Translations under genes and position numbers: made by a program
Source: Rhodospirillales bacterium
GTDB lineage: Bacteria; Pseudomonadota; Alphaproteobacteria; Rhodospirillales; Defluviicoccaceae
Reading direction: 5' to 3'
DNA: 64,000 bases
NCBI GenBank assembly: GCA_016712375.1
Contig: JADJRE010000010.1
Coordinates: 115,557 to 179,556 of the forward strand
Shown: piece by piece, positions 8,842 to 17,800 of the stretch
Layout: each line of letters opens with the position of its first letter
How positions within the stretch are numbered: the stretch's first letter is position 1
The notes under the pieces: model-generated
Database searches by the model: none
The model's input: only the letters and a program-made list of their open reading frames with translations
What the model was told of the DNA's origin: nothing

Positions 8842-9165
8842 ATGAAGAACCTCGGCCAGATGATGAAGCAGGCGCAGAAGCTGCAGGAGCGGATGGGCGA
8901 GCTGCAGGAACAGCTGGCGTCCGCCGAGCTGACCGGAGCGTCTGGTGGCGGCATGGTGCAGGTGACGCTTTCCGGCAAGGGCGACGTCCGCAAGCTGAAG
9001 ATCGACCCATCGCTGGTTGACCCCGAGGACGTCGAGGTGCTTGAAGACCTGATTGTCGCCGCCTGCAATGACGCTAAGGTGAAACTGGAGGCGCACGTCG
9101 CCGAAAAGATGGCTGAAGTGACCGGCGGCCTGAAACTCCCGCCGGGAATGTCATTCCCGCTGTAG
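8842..9165 (+). CDS. YbaB/EbfC family nucleoid-associated protein
   Basis: 107-residue YbaB/EbfC protein. It begins MKNLGQMMKQAQKLQERM, a strongly charged N-terminal helix, and continues with GGGMVQVTLSGKGDVRKLKIDP and DLIVAACNDAKVKLEAH. The final GGLKLPPGMSFPL tail is characteristic. Family members form tweezer-shaped dimers that bind DNA and are co-transcribed with recR. The ATG at 8842 follows a G-rich ribosome site; an in-frame ATG at 8824 has none. It sits between dnaX/CYTH and recR in the standard order. Confidence 0.94.
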   Translation: MKNLGQMMKQAQKLQERMGELQEQLASAELTGASGGGMVQVTLSGKGDVRKLKIDPSLVDPEDVEVLEDLIVAACNDAKVKLEAHVAEKMAEVTGGLKLPPGMSFPL

Positions 9166-9236
9166 TATCGTCGCCGCCACGACCACTGCGCCTTGCGGTC
9201 CCCGGCGCGCGTCCTGAGTGCGCAGTCCTCCTCTCG

Positions 9237-9827
9237 ATGAGCGACATTGAACGTCTGATCCAACTTCTGGCGAAGCTGCCCGGCCTCGGTCCGCGTTCGG
9301 CGCGTCGCGCTGCACTATACATGCTGAAACGACCCGAGACGGTGCTGCAGCCGCTGGCCCGCGCGATGGCCGAAGCGGCGGTGGCGGTTGGTCCTTGCTC
9401 GATCTGTGGCAACCTTGACGCACTCGATCCGTGCGGTATCTGCGTTGATACCGGGCGCGATACGTCGGTGCTGTGCGTCGTCGAGGACGTGGCTGACCTT
9501 TGGGCGCTGGAGCGTTCGGGTAGCTTCCGCGGCCGCTATCACGTTTTGGGCGGCACGCTTTCGCCGATCGATGGCATCGGCCCGGAGGAACTGGGCATCG
9601 CCCGGCTGGTGGCGCGTGCCGCAACAACGGGGGTGCGGGAGGTGATCCTGGCACTCGGCTTTACCGTCGGCGGCCAGACCACGGCGCACTACATCGTCGA
9701 ACGCCTGGCAGAATGTGCCGTAGCAATTAGTGGCATCGCGCACGGGGTGCCGCTCGGCGGCGAATTGCACTATCTGGATGACGCTACTCTGGCAACGGCG
9801 CTTGCAGCGCGCCGCAGCCTTGTCTGA
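9237..9827 (+). CDS. recR: recombination mediator RecR
   Basis: 196-residue RecR, which loads RecA on gapped DNA with RecF/RecO. Visible parts in order: the helix-hairpin-helix LAKLPGLGPRSARRAAL (13-29), a four-Cys zinc finger (CSICGN ... CGIC), the Toprim domain beginning VLCVVEDVADLWALE, and YHVLGGTLSPIDGIGPEELGI. The C-terminal Walker-B-like/hydrophobic strand follows (VILALGFTVGGQTTAHYI). The ATG at 9237 gives the normal family length. It is the last protein gene of the dnaX operon; tRNA-Gln follows 62 bases later. Confidence 0.96.
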   Translation: MSDIERLIQLLAKLPGLGPRSARRAALYMLKRPETVLQPLARAMAEAAVAVGPCSICGNLDALDPCGICVDTGRDTSVLCVVEDVADLWALERSGSFRGRYHVLGGTLSPIDGIGPEELGIARLVARAATTGVREVILALGFTVGGQTTAHYIVERLAECAVAISGIAHGVPLGGELHYLDDATLATALAARRSLV

Positions 9828-9889
9828 AAGCTGCGAGACGGTGTGGCGCGGACCGGCCGTGGTATGCTAGAAGCGCCGTTCGTCCCGGA

Positions 9890-9963
9890 TGGGGGATAGT
9901 TTAGCGGTAGAACTTCCGGCTCTGGACCGGACAGCCCTGGTTCGAATCCAGGTCCCCCAGCCA
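9890..9963 (+). tRNA. tRNA-Gln (anticodon CTG)
   Basis: 74-base tRNA with a complete cloverleaf. The acceptor TGGGGGA pairs with TCCCCCA, and the anticodon stem TCCGG/CCGGA closes the loop CTCTGGA, giving anticodon CTG at 9922-9924 (reads CAG). The T arm has the GGTTCGAATCC core. The discriminator G at 9960 is followed by an encoded CCA (9961-9963). The opposite strand over the same bases gives a well-known false protein and should not be annotated. Confidence 0.96.
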
Positions 9964-10626
9964 AGTCCTCGGCTTGTCGATCTGTGACCAGCGAAGCGAC
10001 GTATTGGATATCCGGCCCGAACCCGGCAGACCCAAGAACTAAGCCGGCTGTTCAAGATCTCGCTATTGCTGGTTTCGTCGAGGATGTGAGCCTCGCGACA
10101 TGGCGAGGAGGCCGGTTCATTCCTCCCTCACGACCCAAGATCTACGCCCTCAATTGCTTCCCCCTGACGGATGCAACCGATGGATCCCGCCAATTCGCGA
10201 GACGCGGGTTCGCGGGAGCTGAGGGCTGCTGAGAGAACGCTGTGGATTTGAAGCAGAAGACTCCCGGGCATCACTGCGAGATGACCGGAAGTGTACGTTG
10301 CGCTGGGAGGAGGACACCTTGCTCTATCGACCCATTTGGATAAGTCATGCAGACAATATAAGAACCCAATCGGGCAAGGAAGGGTGGACATTTGCAACAT
10401 AGTTGACATTGGCGCAAAAATTTAATACTTGATTGCCGCTTTATTGAGGTACGCGGGCCGTGCATAAAGGTAACTGACCTTCATTGTGTGTCGCTGGACG
10501 CGATGCGCCGTAATATGCCCACTACCCGGATTATTGCCTCGGATACATCGGCTGGATGCTAAGGCGTTCTGTCGGCTGCAGGCGCAGATCCACAGAGGAA
10601 TTTTTTAGGTCAGGAGATCATTGTTA
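9964..10626. other. gene-poor stretch after tRNA-Gln
   Basis: 660 bases with no supportable gene. Short frames on both strands lack ribosome sites and recognisable products. The GC content falls in the second half (from about 10380), leading into the broken acyltransferase. I did not find a copy of the tRNA 3' end that would mark an integration event. Confidence 0.5.
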
Positions 10627-11723
10627 ATGGCTGTCAGTCGGATCCCGGTAGAGCTCTCTGCCAGAATAGAATTAATGAGAATCACCTGCATAGTCTGCGT
10701 TGTCTGTGTGCACATTCCATCGCCATTTGACGTCGGACAGCAGTTTTCGTCCAGCCCCATAGAGTTTCTTTACAATTTTCTCACCTTTGCATTGTTCCGA
10801 GCAGGAACACCAACCCTTAGCATTATATCGGGATATTTATTGTTCCGCTCGTTCAGTCTGTCCGATTACACAGCTATTCTTCGAAAAAAAGCGCAAACTG
10901 TTCTGGTGCCCGCCATCCTGTGGGGGACAGGCATGACAGTCTTGCTTTTTCTTGCGCAGAAAAGCGGATTGATTGAGCGGCGGATCTTCGACCTTGTCGG
11001 TGGAGGGCCTTTCGTTTATATCGATGCCGTCTTTGGCATCAGCCACTTGCCTTTCAATGGACCTACTTATTTTTTATATGAGTGCCGTGGACCGGCGCAT
11101 GTATCCTCATAATATTATGGCTGTCTGGAATCTGTAGTGCACTCTGGATCCGTGGAGATATTATCGTCGGATTTTACGTGGGTGGCTTGCTAGCACTACA
11201 TAATTTTGACTTAGCTGTTTCTAAACGGCGTGCGGTTGTTCTAATAGGGGTGTTTTTCGTTTGCTGCGCTCTCCTCGCATGGCACATTACTTCCGTTCCT
11301 CAACCAGAAATCGATGACAGGGTAGGTCTCGAGGTAAATCTGCTTAGGTTCCTCGGGCCAGTTGCGATGTGGTCGTATGCCACGCTGGTTACAAGAACAA
11401 AGCTAGCCAAAAGATTAACAAAATATGGGAGTATAGCATTATTTGTATTTTGTAGTCATGAGCCCATCGTCAGGCTTCTTGGCCGAGAGTATTTTTCGAT
11501 ACTCGGAACAGATGGACCCATCTACTATCCCATATTTTATGTCTGTGCGGTAATAACAGTAATCCTCTTCGCCCTTGCTGCGAAAGTTTTGCTGCAGCGA
11601 TTTAGTCCGCAAACACTGGCTTTCCTTTCCGGCGGGCGGCTTGGTCGGGGCGAGCGCCCGTTCCGGCGGCGTTCCGGCGGCGAGGCCTTCGCCGGCTCGC
11701 ACAGCGGAGCCCCGAACGCCTGA
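10627..11723 (+). pseudogene. acyltransferase 3 family membrane protein, disrupted
   Basis: Two partial frames together resemble an integral-membrane acyltransferase (acyltransferase 3/OpgC type), which adds acetyl or succinyl groups to surface sugars. The first frame (10627-11112) carries the N-terminal helices: RITCIVCVVCVHI, whose His aligns with the catalytic position near the end of TM1, then TPTLSIISGYLLF and GPTYFLYE. The second frame, entered at 11082, carries later helices (DIIVGFYVGGLLALHNF, LFVFCSHEPIVRLLG). The frame changes near 11090, where the family normally continues 'YFLWFLRDL', and roughly one or two helices appear missing. I infer an internal deletion plus a frame change rather than a single-base error. 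The region is clearly less GC-rich than its neighbours. AGGAG precedes the ATG. Confidence 0.65.
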
Positions 11724-11774
11724 ATCGCATGCAGGATCATATGACGTGATTTCCGCAACAGAACCAACGAGCTA

Positions 11775-12929
11775 CTAAGAGTATGGATCGGCGGCGTCGC
11801 GCAGGCCGTCGCCCATAAAGTTGAAGGCGAGCACGGTGAGGATGACCGGTACCATCGGCAACAGCAGCCAGGGATAGAGCGCCACCGCCTCGATGTTCTG
11901 CGCCTCGGTCAGCAGCACCCCCCAGCTGGTCACCGGCGGGCGCAGGCCAAGGCCGAGAAAGCTCAGCGCCGTCTCGCCTAGGATCATCGACGGGATCGAC
12001 AGCGTAGCCGAGGCGATCAGGTGGCTCATGAAGTTTGGCAAAAGGTGCCGGCCGATGATCCGCTTCGGGCTTGCTCCCATCAGCCGGGCGGCGGTACAGA
12101 AATCCTCCTCCCGCAGCGCCAATAGTTTCGAGCGGACGGCGCGCGCGAGGCCAGGCCAATCCAGCAATCCAAGGATGATGGTGATGCCGAAGTAGACGAG
12201 GATCGGACTCCAGCTCACCGGCAGTGCCGCGGACAACGCCATCCACAGCGGCAATTCCGGCAGCGACTTGAGGATCTCGATGATGCGCTGCACCACCGCA
12301 TCGATCCAACCGCCGAAATATCCCGCTACGCCGCCGATCGAAATTCCTAGAACAAAGCTGACGAATATGCCGATCAGGCCGACGGTCAGCGAGATGCGCG
12401 CGCCGTAGATCAGCCTCGACAGCATGTCACGTCCCAGACGGTCGGTGCCCAGCAGGAACAGTTCGCCGCCGCGCGCTGGACAGACCAAATGAAAGCGCCC
12501 TTCGACCAGCCCCCAGAAACGGTACGGCTCACCCAGGCAAAAGAACCGCAATGGCTGCACCTGACCGCGGTCGGGGGTGTAGTTTCGCTTTAGTGTCTCC
12601 AGATCAAGGTGGTACTTCAGGCCGTAAACGAAGGGGCCGATAAACCGGCCTTGGTGGAAGAGGTGCACGCTCTGCGGCGGCGCGTAGATGAACTCTGTGT
12701 GCTTGGTGTCGCGGCCGTAAGGAGCAAGGATTTCAGAAAACAGGATGGAGACATAAAAGACGATGAGAGCGACGGCGGCGGCGACTGCAATAACGTGGCC
12801 TCGGAACTTCCACCAGATCAGCCGCCACTGCGGCGCCATGTAGAAGCGCTCCTGCTCCGGCGTGAGCCGTTCGGTCTCGTAGACGTCAAACGGCGACGTG
12901 TCGACAAAGTGCGGCAGCGGTTTGTTCAT
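11775..12929 (-). CDS. peptide-type ABC transporter permease (OppC/YejE type)
   Basis: 384-residue inner-membrane permease of the peptide/nickel (PepT) ABC importer family. It has a long N-terminal segment with one membrane helix (AVAAAVALIVFYVSILF, about 50-66). A soluble loop follows, then LLGTDRLGRDMLSRLIYGARISL, the diagnostic start of the OppC-type transport domain, and five further helices with the EAA-type loop REEDFCTAARLMGASPKRIIGRHLLPN. The ATG overlaps the stop of the upstream permease in an ATGA. The long loop before GTDRLGRD makes it closer to YejE than to DppC. It is the last gene of the polysaccharide/ABC operon. Confidence 0.92.
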   Translation of the reverse strand: MNKPLPHFVDTSPFDVYETERLTPEQERFYMAPQWRLIWWKFRGHVIAVAAAVALIVFYVSILFSEILAPYGRDTKHTEFIYAPPQSVHLFHQGRFIGPFVYGLKYHLDLETLKRNYTPDRGQVQPLRFFCLGEPYRFWGLVEGRFHLVCPARGGELFLLGTDRLGRDMLSRLIYGARISLTVGLIGIFVSFVLGISIGGVAGYFGGWIDAVVQRIIEILKSLPELPLWMALSAALPVSWSPILVYFGITIILGLLDWPGLARAVRSKLLALREEDFCTAARLMGASPKRIIGRHLLPNFMSHLIASATLSIPSMILGETALSFLGLGLRPPVTSWGVLLTEAQNIEAVALYPWLLLPMVPVILTVLAFNFMGDGLRDAADPYS

Positions 12930-13924
12930 CGCCGGATGCCGCCGCCCAGCCGGATGCGCGGGTCGAGCACCGCTAGGAGTACATCCGAAAGGAACATGCC
13001 GATAACGGTCAGCAATGCCAGGAACATCAGGAACGACCCGGCCAGGTACATGTCCTGACTTTGCAGGGCACTCAGCAACATTGGCCCGGTCGTCTGCAAC
13101 GACATCACCGCCGACACAATAACCGAGCCGGAGACGATGCTTGGCAGCAGGCTGCCGATGTCGGCGACGAATGGGTTGAGCGCCATCCTGAGCGGATACT
13201 TCACCAATAGCCGGCCTGCCGGGAGACCTTTGGCACGGCCCGTGACCACATATTGCTTCTGCAACTCGTCGAGCAGGTTGGCGCGCAGCCGGCGGATCAT
13301 GCCGGCGGTCCCGGACATGCCAATGACCAGCACCGGCACCCAAAGGTGCTCCAGGACCGAGCCGACCTTCGCCGGCGACCAGGGTTTGTCGATGAACTGC
13401 GGGGCCATCATCGTGCCGATCGAGGTGCCGAACATCACGTTGGCGAGGTACAACAAGATCAGCGCCAGCAGGAAGTTCGGCGTCGCCAAGCCGAGCAGGC
13501 CGAGGAAGGTCAGCCCATGGTCGCCCCAACTGTATTGGTTCGTCGCCGAGTAGACGCCGATGGGAAACGCCACGAGATAGACGAACAGGACCGTTGCGAA
13601 ATTGAGAAGCACCGTTAGCAGCAGCCGGTCACCGACGACGTCGCGCACCGGCTTGTTGTATTCGAACGAATAGCCGAGGTCGCCGTGCACAAGGCCCCAA
13701 ACCCAGATGCCGTACTGCTCGATCATCGGACGGTCGAGGCCATACTGGTGGCGGAGGAAGTCGATCTTCTGCTGCGCCACCTGCTCTCCCTGGCTCTGCA
13801 ACTCGGCGATCAAAGTCGTCAGGTAGTCCCCCGGGGGCAGCTGAATGATCACGAACACCAGGGCACTGATCGCCAGCAGGGTCAGCGCCATGGTCAGAAG
13901 CCGACGGACGAGGAAGGAGAGCAC
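12926..13924 (-). CDS. peptide-type ABC transporter permease (OppB/YejB type)
   Basis: 332-residue permease, partner of the gene downstream. It starts at GTG 13924, four bases after the solute-binding protein stop. The N terminus FLVRRLLTMALTLLAISALVFVIIQLPPGDY is the standard OppB/DppB first helix, and the QYGLDRPMIEQYGIWVWGLVHGDLGYSF periplasmic loop is also standard. The EAA loop RANLLDELQKQYVVTGRAKGLPAGRLLVKYPLRMALNP contacts the ATPase. Its stop overlaps the next start as ATGA, which makes coupled translation likely. Confidence 0.93.
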   Translation of the reverse strand: MLSFLVRRLLTMALTLLAISALVFVIIQLPPGDYLTTLIAELQSQGEQVAQQKIDFLRHQYGLDRPMIEQYGIWVWGLVHGDLGYSFEYNKPVRDVVGDRLLLTVLLNFATVLFVYLVAFPIGVYSATNQYSWGDHGLTFLGLLGLATPNFLLALILLYLANVMFGTSIGTMMAPQFIDKPWSPAKVGSVLEHLWVPVLVIGMSGTAGMIRRLRANLLDELQKQYVVTGRAKGLPAGRLLVKYPLRMALNPFVADIGSLLPSIVSGSVIVSAVMSLQTTGPMLLSALQSQDMYLAGSFLMFLALLTVIGMFLSDVLLAVLDPRIRLGGGIRR

Positions 13925-13928
13925 GTGT

Positions 13929-15869
13929 TCAGCCTCCCTCTTTCAGGCCATCGTCGAACCAGAAGGTATCGGGATGATAGACCCCGAAGAAGGCCCCAGG
14001 CTCCCAGTTGTAGATGGCTTCGACGGGTACATTGCGCAGCCGGTCGGCGACCACGACGGGCTGTGGCACACCGCGTACTGTACCGATGGTGAACATCTGA
14101 TCTGCGCGGATCGCGAGCATCCGGTGCCACAGATCGCGCTTCTCGTCGAGCGAGACGGCTGTCGTCCAGGTCGTGTAGAGGCGAAGCAATTCCGCCGCAG
14201 CCAGATCGTCCGGGGCGGTACCGGCCCGTCCACCGGTTTCCCAGTGCTGTCCCCACTTCGGCCAGTTCAGCTGTTGTTGGCTGGTGGGCGCGAGTTCGTT
14301 GGGCGGCGTAGAAGCTGTGGGTAACGCGTTCTCCAGACCGAACCAGACCGACATCACTGCCTGGCCGGCGAACACTCGGTTGCGCAGGACCTCGCGCTGT
14401 TCGGCCTTCGGAAACAGGCGGATGCCGATTTCGCGCCAGTGATCGGTCATCAATTGCAGGATGGCGATCTGCGTCGGATCCTCGCCGGCGGTTTCGATGA
14501 CGATCTCCAGTGGCCGTCCGTCGGCCATCCGGCGGATGCCGTCGCCGTCGCGCGTCAAACCTATTTCGTCGAGCAGACGGTTCGCCTGGGCAAGATCGCG
14601 GCGCGCATACTGTTCCGCGTACTCGGGACGAAAAAGCGGACTCTGCGGCAGCACCGTATCGTTGCCCTCGATGGCGAGGCCGTAGTAGATCACTTGGTTG
14701 ATCTCCCGGCGATCGATCGCGAGCGACAGCGCTCGGCGGAAGCGGGGGTCACGCAGCAGCGGCCGCCAACTTTCGTCCTCAGCGTTGAGGTCGGGGTAGA
14801 GCGCCAGTTCGGAGCCCCGCGCCGTCCGCCAAAGGCGGACATGATGGCCACCGCGCCCCTCCGCCTGCTTGAGGATCGTGTAGTTTTCGAATCCCAGCCC
14901 TCGCGCCTGCAGATCGGCGTCGCCCGCCGCCGCCTTCGCCGGGATCAACGAGGCGCCGACGATCGTCAGAGCGACGCTGTCGATGTACGGCAATTGCCGG
15001 CCGTTGCGATCAACCCGGTGGTAATACGGGTTTCGAGCAAAGATGAAGCGGCTGGAGGGCGGCTTGGTCGTCAGCATCCACGGCTCTAGCGTCGGCAGCT
15101 CCGGGTTGTCGTTGCGGTAGAGCTGACTCTTCAGGTTGAAGAACGCTGCCCAGTTCCGCTGCCCCTCCGCCTTTGCCTGTTGTTCCAGTTCCGCCCGATC
15201 GCGCCAGCGCGGATGCAGCCGCATCAACGTGTGTGCCGGCGCGAAGATGTACTCCGGCCGCGCGCCGGCGAGCGCCGGCAGGAAGAACGGGTTCGCTTGC
15301 TCCCAGGAGTACCGCACCGTCGTCTCGTCCACGACCTGGAAGCGCGGCGGTTTGCCGTCGACCAGCAGAAAGCGTTCGGGCCCGCCAGGCGTCAATTCCT
15401 TATTGTTGACGATGTCGTCCCAGAAGAAGCGGAAATCCTCGCTGGTGAAAGGTGCGCCGTCCGACCAGCGGTGGCCGCGGCGCAGCCTGAGGGTAAAGAT
15501 GCGGCCCTGCTCGATATCGACGCCGGCCAACAAATCGGGCACCAGGTTCCAGTTGGTGTCGTAGCCAACCAGCCGGGCATAGCCGAAAACGACCATCATC
15601 CGGGTGTCCTTGGGCTGGCTGACCAGCGTACGCAGTTCGCCCCCCCATTGGCCGGGCGCTTGACCCGGACCGTCCAGAGCGACCACCGAAGGCTCCGCGG
15701 GCAGCCGCTCTGCCACCGGCTGCAGGGCGCCAGCGGCGACCGCTGCCGCCAACGCCGGCGGCTCGATGAAAATGCCGGCCTTCGCCGGATCAGCTGCGGC
15801 CGTCAGGCTCAGCAACAATGGCAACAGCAAGCCCCGCACCGGCTGTAATGCTGCGCCGTTCCGCCTCAT
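13929..15869 (-). CDS. ABC transporter periplasmic solute-binding protein, family 5
   Basis: 646-residue extracellular solute-binding protein of family 5 (peptide/nickel type). An N-terminal signal region (LLLPLLLSLTAAADPAKA) is followed by GGELRTLVSQPKD, PDLLAGVDIEQGRIFTLRLRRGHRWSDGAPFTSEDFRFFWDD and the ligand-domain segment DPRFRRALSLAIDRREINQVIYYG, all typical of family 5. YejA-like and microcin/peptide receptors have this length and the 'GxxWSDG' motif. Its ATG overlaps the stop of the ATPase gene (ATGA). The ligand is unknown; oligopeptides, muropeptides or glycans are possible given the neighbours. Confidence 0.92.
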   Translation of the reverse strand: MRRNGAALQPVRGLLLPLLLSLTAAADPAKAGIFIEPPALAAAVAAGALQPVAERLPAEPSVVALDGPGQAPGQWGGELRTLVSQPKDTRMMVVFGYARLVGYDTNWNLVPDLLAGVDIEQGRIFTLRLRRGHRWSDGAPFTSEDFRFFWDDIVNNKELTPGGPERFLLVDGKPPRFQVVDETTVRYSWEQANPFFLPALAGARPEYIFAPAHTLMRLHPRWRDRAELEQQAKAEGQRNWAAFFNLKSQLYRNDNPELPTLEPWMLTTKPPSSRFIFARNPYYHRVDRNGRQLPYIDSVALTIVGASLIPAKAAAGDADLQARGLGFENYTILKQAEGRGGHHVRLWRTARGSELALYPDLNAEDESWRPLLRDPRFRRALSLAIDRREINQVIYYGLAIEGNDTVLPQSPLFRPEYAEQYARRDLAQANRLLDEIGLTRDGDGIRRMADGRPLEIVIETAGEDPTQIAILQLMTDHWREIGIRLFPKAEQREVLRNRVFAGQAVMSVWFGLENALPTASTPPNELAPTSQQQLNWPKWGQHWETGGRAGTAPDDLAAAELLRLYTTWTTAVSLDEKRDLWHRMLAIRADQMFTIGTVRGVPQPVVVADRLRNVPVEAIYNWEPGAFFGVYHPDTFWFDDGLKEGG

Positions 15870-17800
15870 GCCAGCAGGCCCAGGTCGGCGTCATACGGAT
15901 GAGCATGCGCGCGCACGAAATGCTCGCCGCCAAGATCGAAAAGGCCGGGGGTTCCACCGCCGTCGTCATTGAACGGCGGCGGCCAGGCGGCGGGCACCGA
16001 GGCGCGGCCGTCCATCAGTGCCTCGAAGTCCAGCCTGCGCCCCGGATCTGGATAGGGGACTGCCGCCAGAAGCGCGCGGGTGTACGGGTGCATCGGCGCC
16101 CGGAACAGCAGCTCGCGCGGCGCCTGTTCGACGATGCGGCCGGCGCACATCACCGCGATCTGATCGGCGATGTAGTCGACCACCGCCAGGTTGTGCGAGA
16201 TGAACAGGTAGGTGAGCCCCAGTTCCTTCTGCAGGTCCTTCAGCAGGTTCAGGATCTGGGCCTGGATCGAAACGTCGAGGGCAGACACCGGCTCGTCGCA
16301 GATGAGCAAATCCGGCTGCAACGCAAGCGCCCGGGCAATGCCGATGCGCTGCCGCTGACCGCCGGAGAAGCTGTGCGGATAGCGGCCGAGGTGGCGGTCG
16401 TCGAGCCCCACCCGCCGCAGCAGCTCGCGCACCATCTCTCTGCGATAATCGCCGTCGCCGATGCCGTGTATCACCAACGGCTCGGCAATTATGTCGAACA
16501 CGGTCATTCGGGGGTCGAGCGACCCGAAGGGATCCTGGAACACGTACTGGATGCGTCGGCGGAAGCGGACCAGTTCACCGCTGTCGAGCTCCAACAAGTC
16601 CACCAGCCGCCCATCGTCGTCGAAGATGACCGCGCCCGCGTCCGGTTCGACGGCGCGCAGGATGATCTTGCTCACCGTCGTCTTGCCGCAGCCGCTCTCG
16701 CCGACCAGTCCGAGGCAGCGCCCGCGCTCGATGCGAAAGGAAACGTCGTCCACCGCTCGGGTGGCACCTTCATCGACCTCGCGGCGGAACAGACCCCGCC
16801 GCTTGCGCAGGCCGAAACTCTTGGCGAGGCCGCGCACCTCAAGCAGCGGCTGCGGCGGGCCCGAGCGCTGCCGCTCGGCACGCGGATTGAGCAAATGGCC
16901 CGTGCCATGCGCGATTTCGCGCAGTGGCTTCAGCCGCTCGCCGGCTCGCATGTCGAAGTGCGGCACGGCACCGAGCAGCGCTCGCAGGTAGGGATGGCGC
17001 GGATCACCGAAGAGATCGTCGAGCGTGCCGCTTTCCACAACGCGGCCGCGATACATTACCACCACTTCCTCGGCGACGTTGGCAACCACGCCGAGGTCGT
17101 GAGTAATCAGCAGCAGCGCCATTCCCAGCTCTTTGCGCAGGTCCTGGACCAGCTTGAGGATCTGCGCCTGGATGGTGACGTCGAGAGCCGTCGAGGGTTC
17201 GTCGGCGATCAGCAGTGCCGGCCGGCAGATCAGCGCCATCGCAATCATTGCCCGCTGCCGAAGGCCGCCCGACAGCTCGAAGGGATAGGTGTCGTAGGCG
17301 CGCTCGGGGTAGGGAAAGCCGGTAAGTGTGAGCATCTCGATAGCGGCGCGCCGTACCTCGCGCCGGCCGAGATCGGCATGAATGGCGAGCGCCTCGCTAA
17401 CCTGATTGCCAACCGTATGCAACGGCGACAGGGAAGTCATCGGCTCCTGGAAAATCATCGAGATGCGCCGGCCGCGGATTGCCCTGTAGGCGCGGTCGCT
17501 TGGCTCGAGCCGGGCAAGATCGACACTTTCGCCGGGAATGCTGAAGTCGGTGAACATGATTTCGCCACGGCTGATCGTCGCTACTCGTGGCAGGATGCCC
17601 ATGATCGCCTGCGCGGTGACCGATTTGCCCGAGCCGGATTCGCCGACCAGCGCCACCGAAGCGCCGGGCCGTAGCCGGAAATTCAATCCGTCGACGGCGC
17701 GCAGCGAACCGGCCGCGGTGCTGAAGTCAATGCACAGATCACGCACCCGCAGCAGCTCAAGAGCCTCGCTCGATTGCTGCGGCAATGGGCGCCCGCTCAT
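15866..17800 (-). CDS. ABC transporter, tandem ATP-binding protein (dipeptide/GsiA-YejF type)
   Basis: 644-residue fusion of two complete peptide-importer ATPases, as in YejF and GsiA. Half 1 (about 15-270) has Walker A GESGSGKS, ELSGGLRQRAMIAMAL and LLIADEPSTALDVT. Half 2 (about 310-560) has GESGCGKT, SFSGGQRQRIGIARAL and LLICDEPVSALDVS. Each half ends in a proline-rich PepT-specific tail (HPYLRALLGAVPHFD; HPYTRALLAAVPYPDPGRR). Half 1 uses LSGGL in place of LSGGQ, a common variation. The start overlaps the deacetylase stop (ATGA), so transporter and polysaccharide genes are physically one operon. Confidence 0.94.
   Translation of the reverse strand: MSGRPLPQQSSEALELLRVRDLCIDFSTAAGSLRAVDGLNFRLRPGASVALVGESGSGKSVTAQAIMGILPRVATISRGEIMFTDFSIPGESVDLARLEPSDRAYRAIRGRRISMIFQEPMTSLSPLHTVGNQVSEALAIHADLGRREVRRAAIEMLTLTGFPYPERAYDTYPFELSGGLRQRAMIAMALICRPALLIADEPSTALDVTIQAQILKLVQDLRKELGMALLLITHDLGVVANVAEEVVVMYRGRVVESGTLDDLFGDPRHPYLRALLGAVPHFDMRAGERLKPLREIAHGTGHLLNPRAERQRSGPPQPLLEVRGLAKSFGLRKRRGLFRREVDEGATRAVDDVSFRIERGRCLGLVGESGCGKTTVSKIILRAVEPDAGAVIFDDDGRLVDLLELDSGELVRFRRRIQYVFQDPFGSLDPRMTVFDIIAEPLVIHGIGDGDYRREMVRELLRRVGLDDRHLGRYPHSFSGGQRQRIGIARALALQPDLLICDEPVSALDVSIQAQILNLLKDLQKELGLTYLFISHNLAVVDYIADQIAVMCAGRIVEQAPRELLFRAPMHPYTRALLAAVPYPDPGRRLDFEALMDGRASVPAAWPPPFNDDGGGTPGLFDLGGEHFVRAHAHPYDADLGLLA

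Noticed and set aside
9770..9964. Minus-strand frame with GFEPGLSGPEPEVLPLNYPP
   Set aside because: It is the antisense of tRNA-Gln, a well-known false protein produced by tRNA genes.
9890..11723. Integrated genomic island using tRNA-Gln
   Set aside because: No integrase and no second copy of the tRNA 3' end were found. Only the AT-rich broken gene supports it, so it is left as a weak possibility.
15818..17674. 618-codon plus-strand frame
   Set aside because: It lies wholly opposite the tandem ABC ATPase, whose motifs are complete. High-GC antisense shadow.
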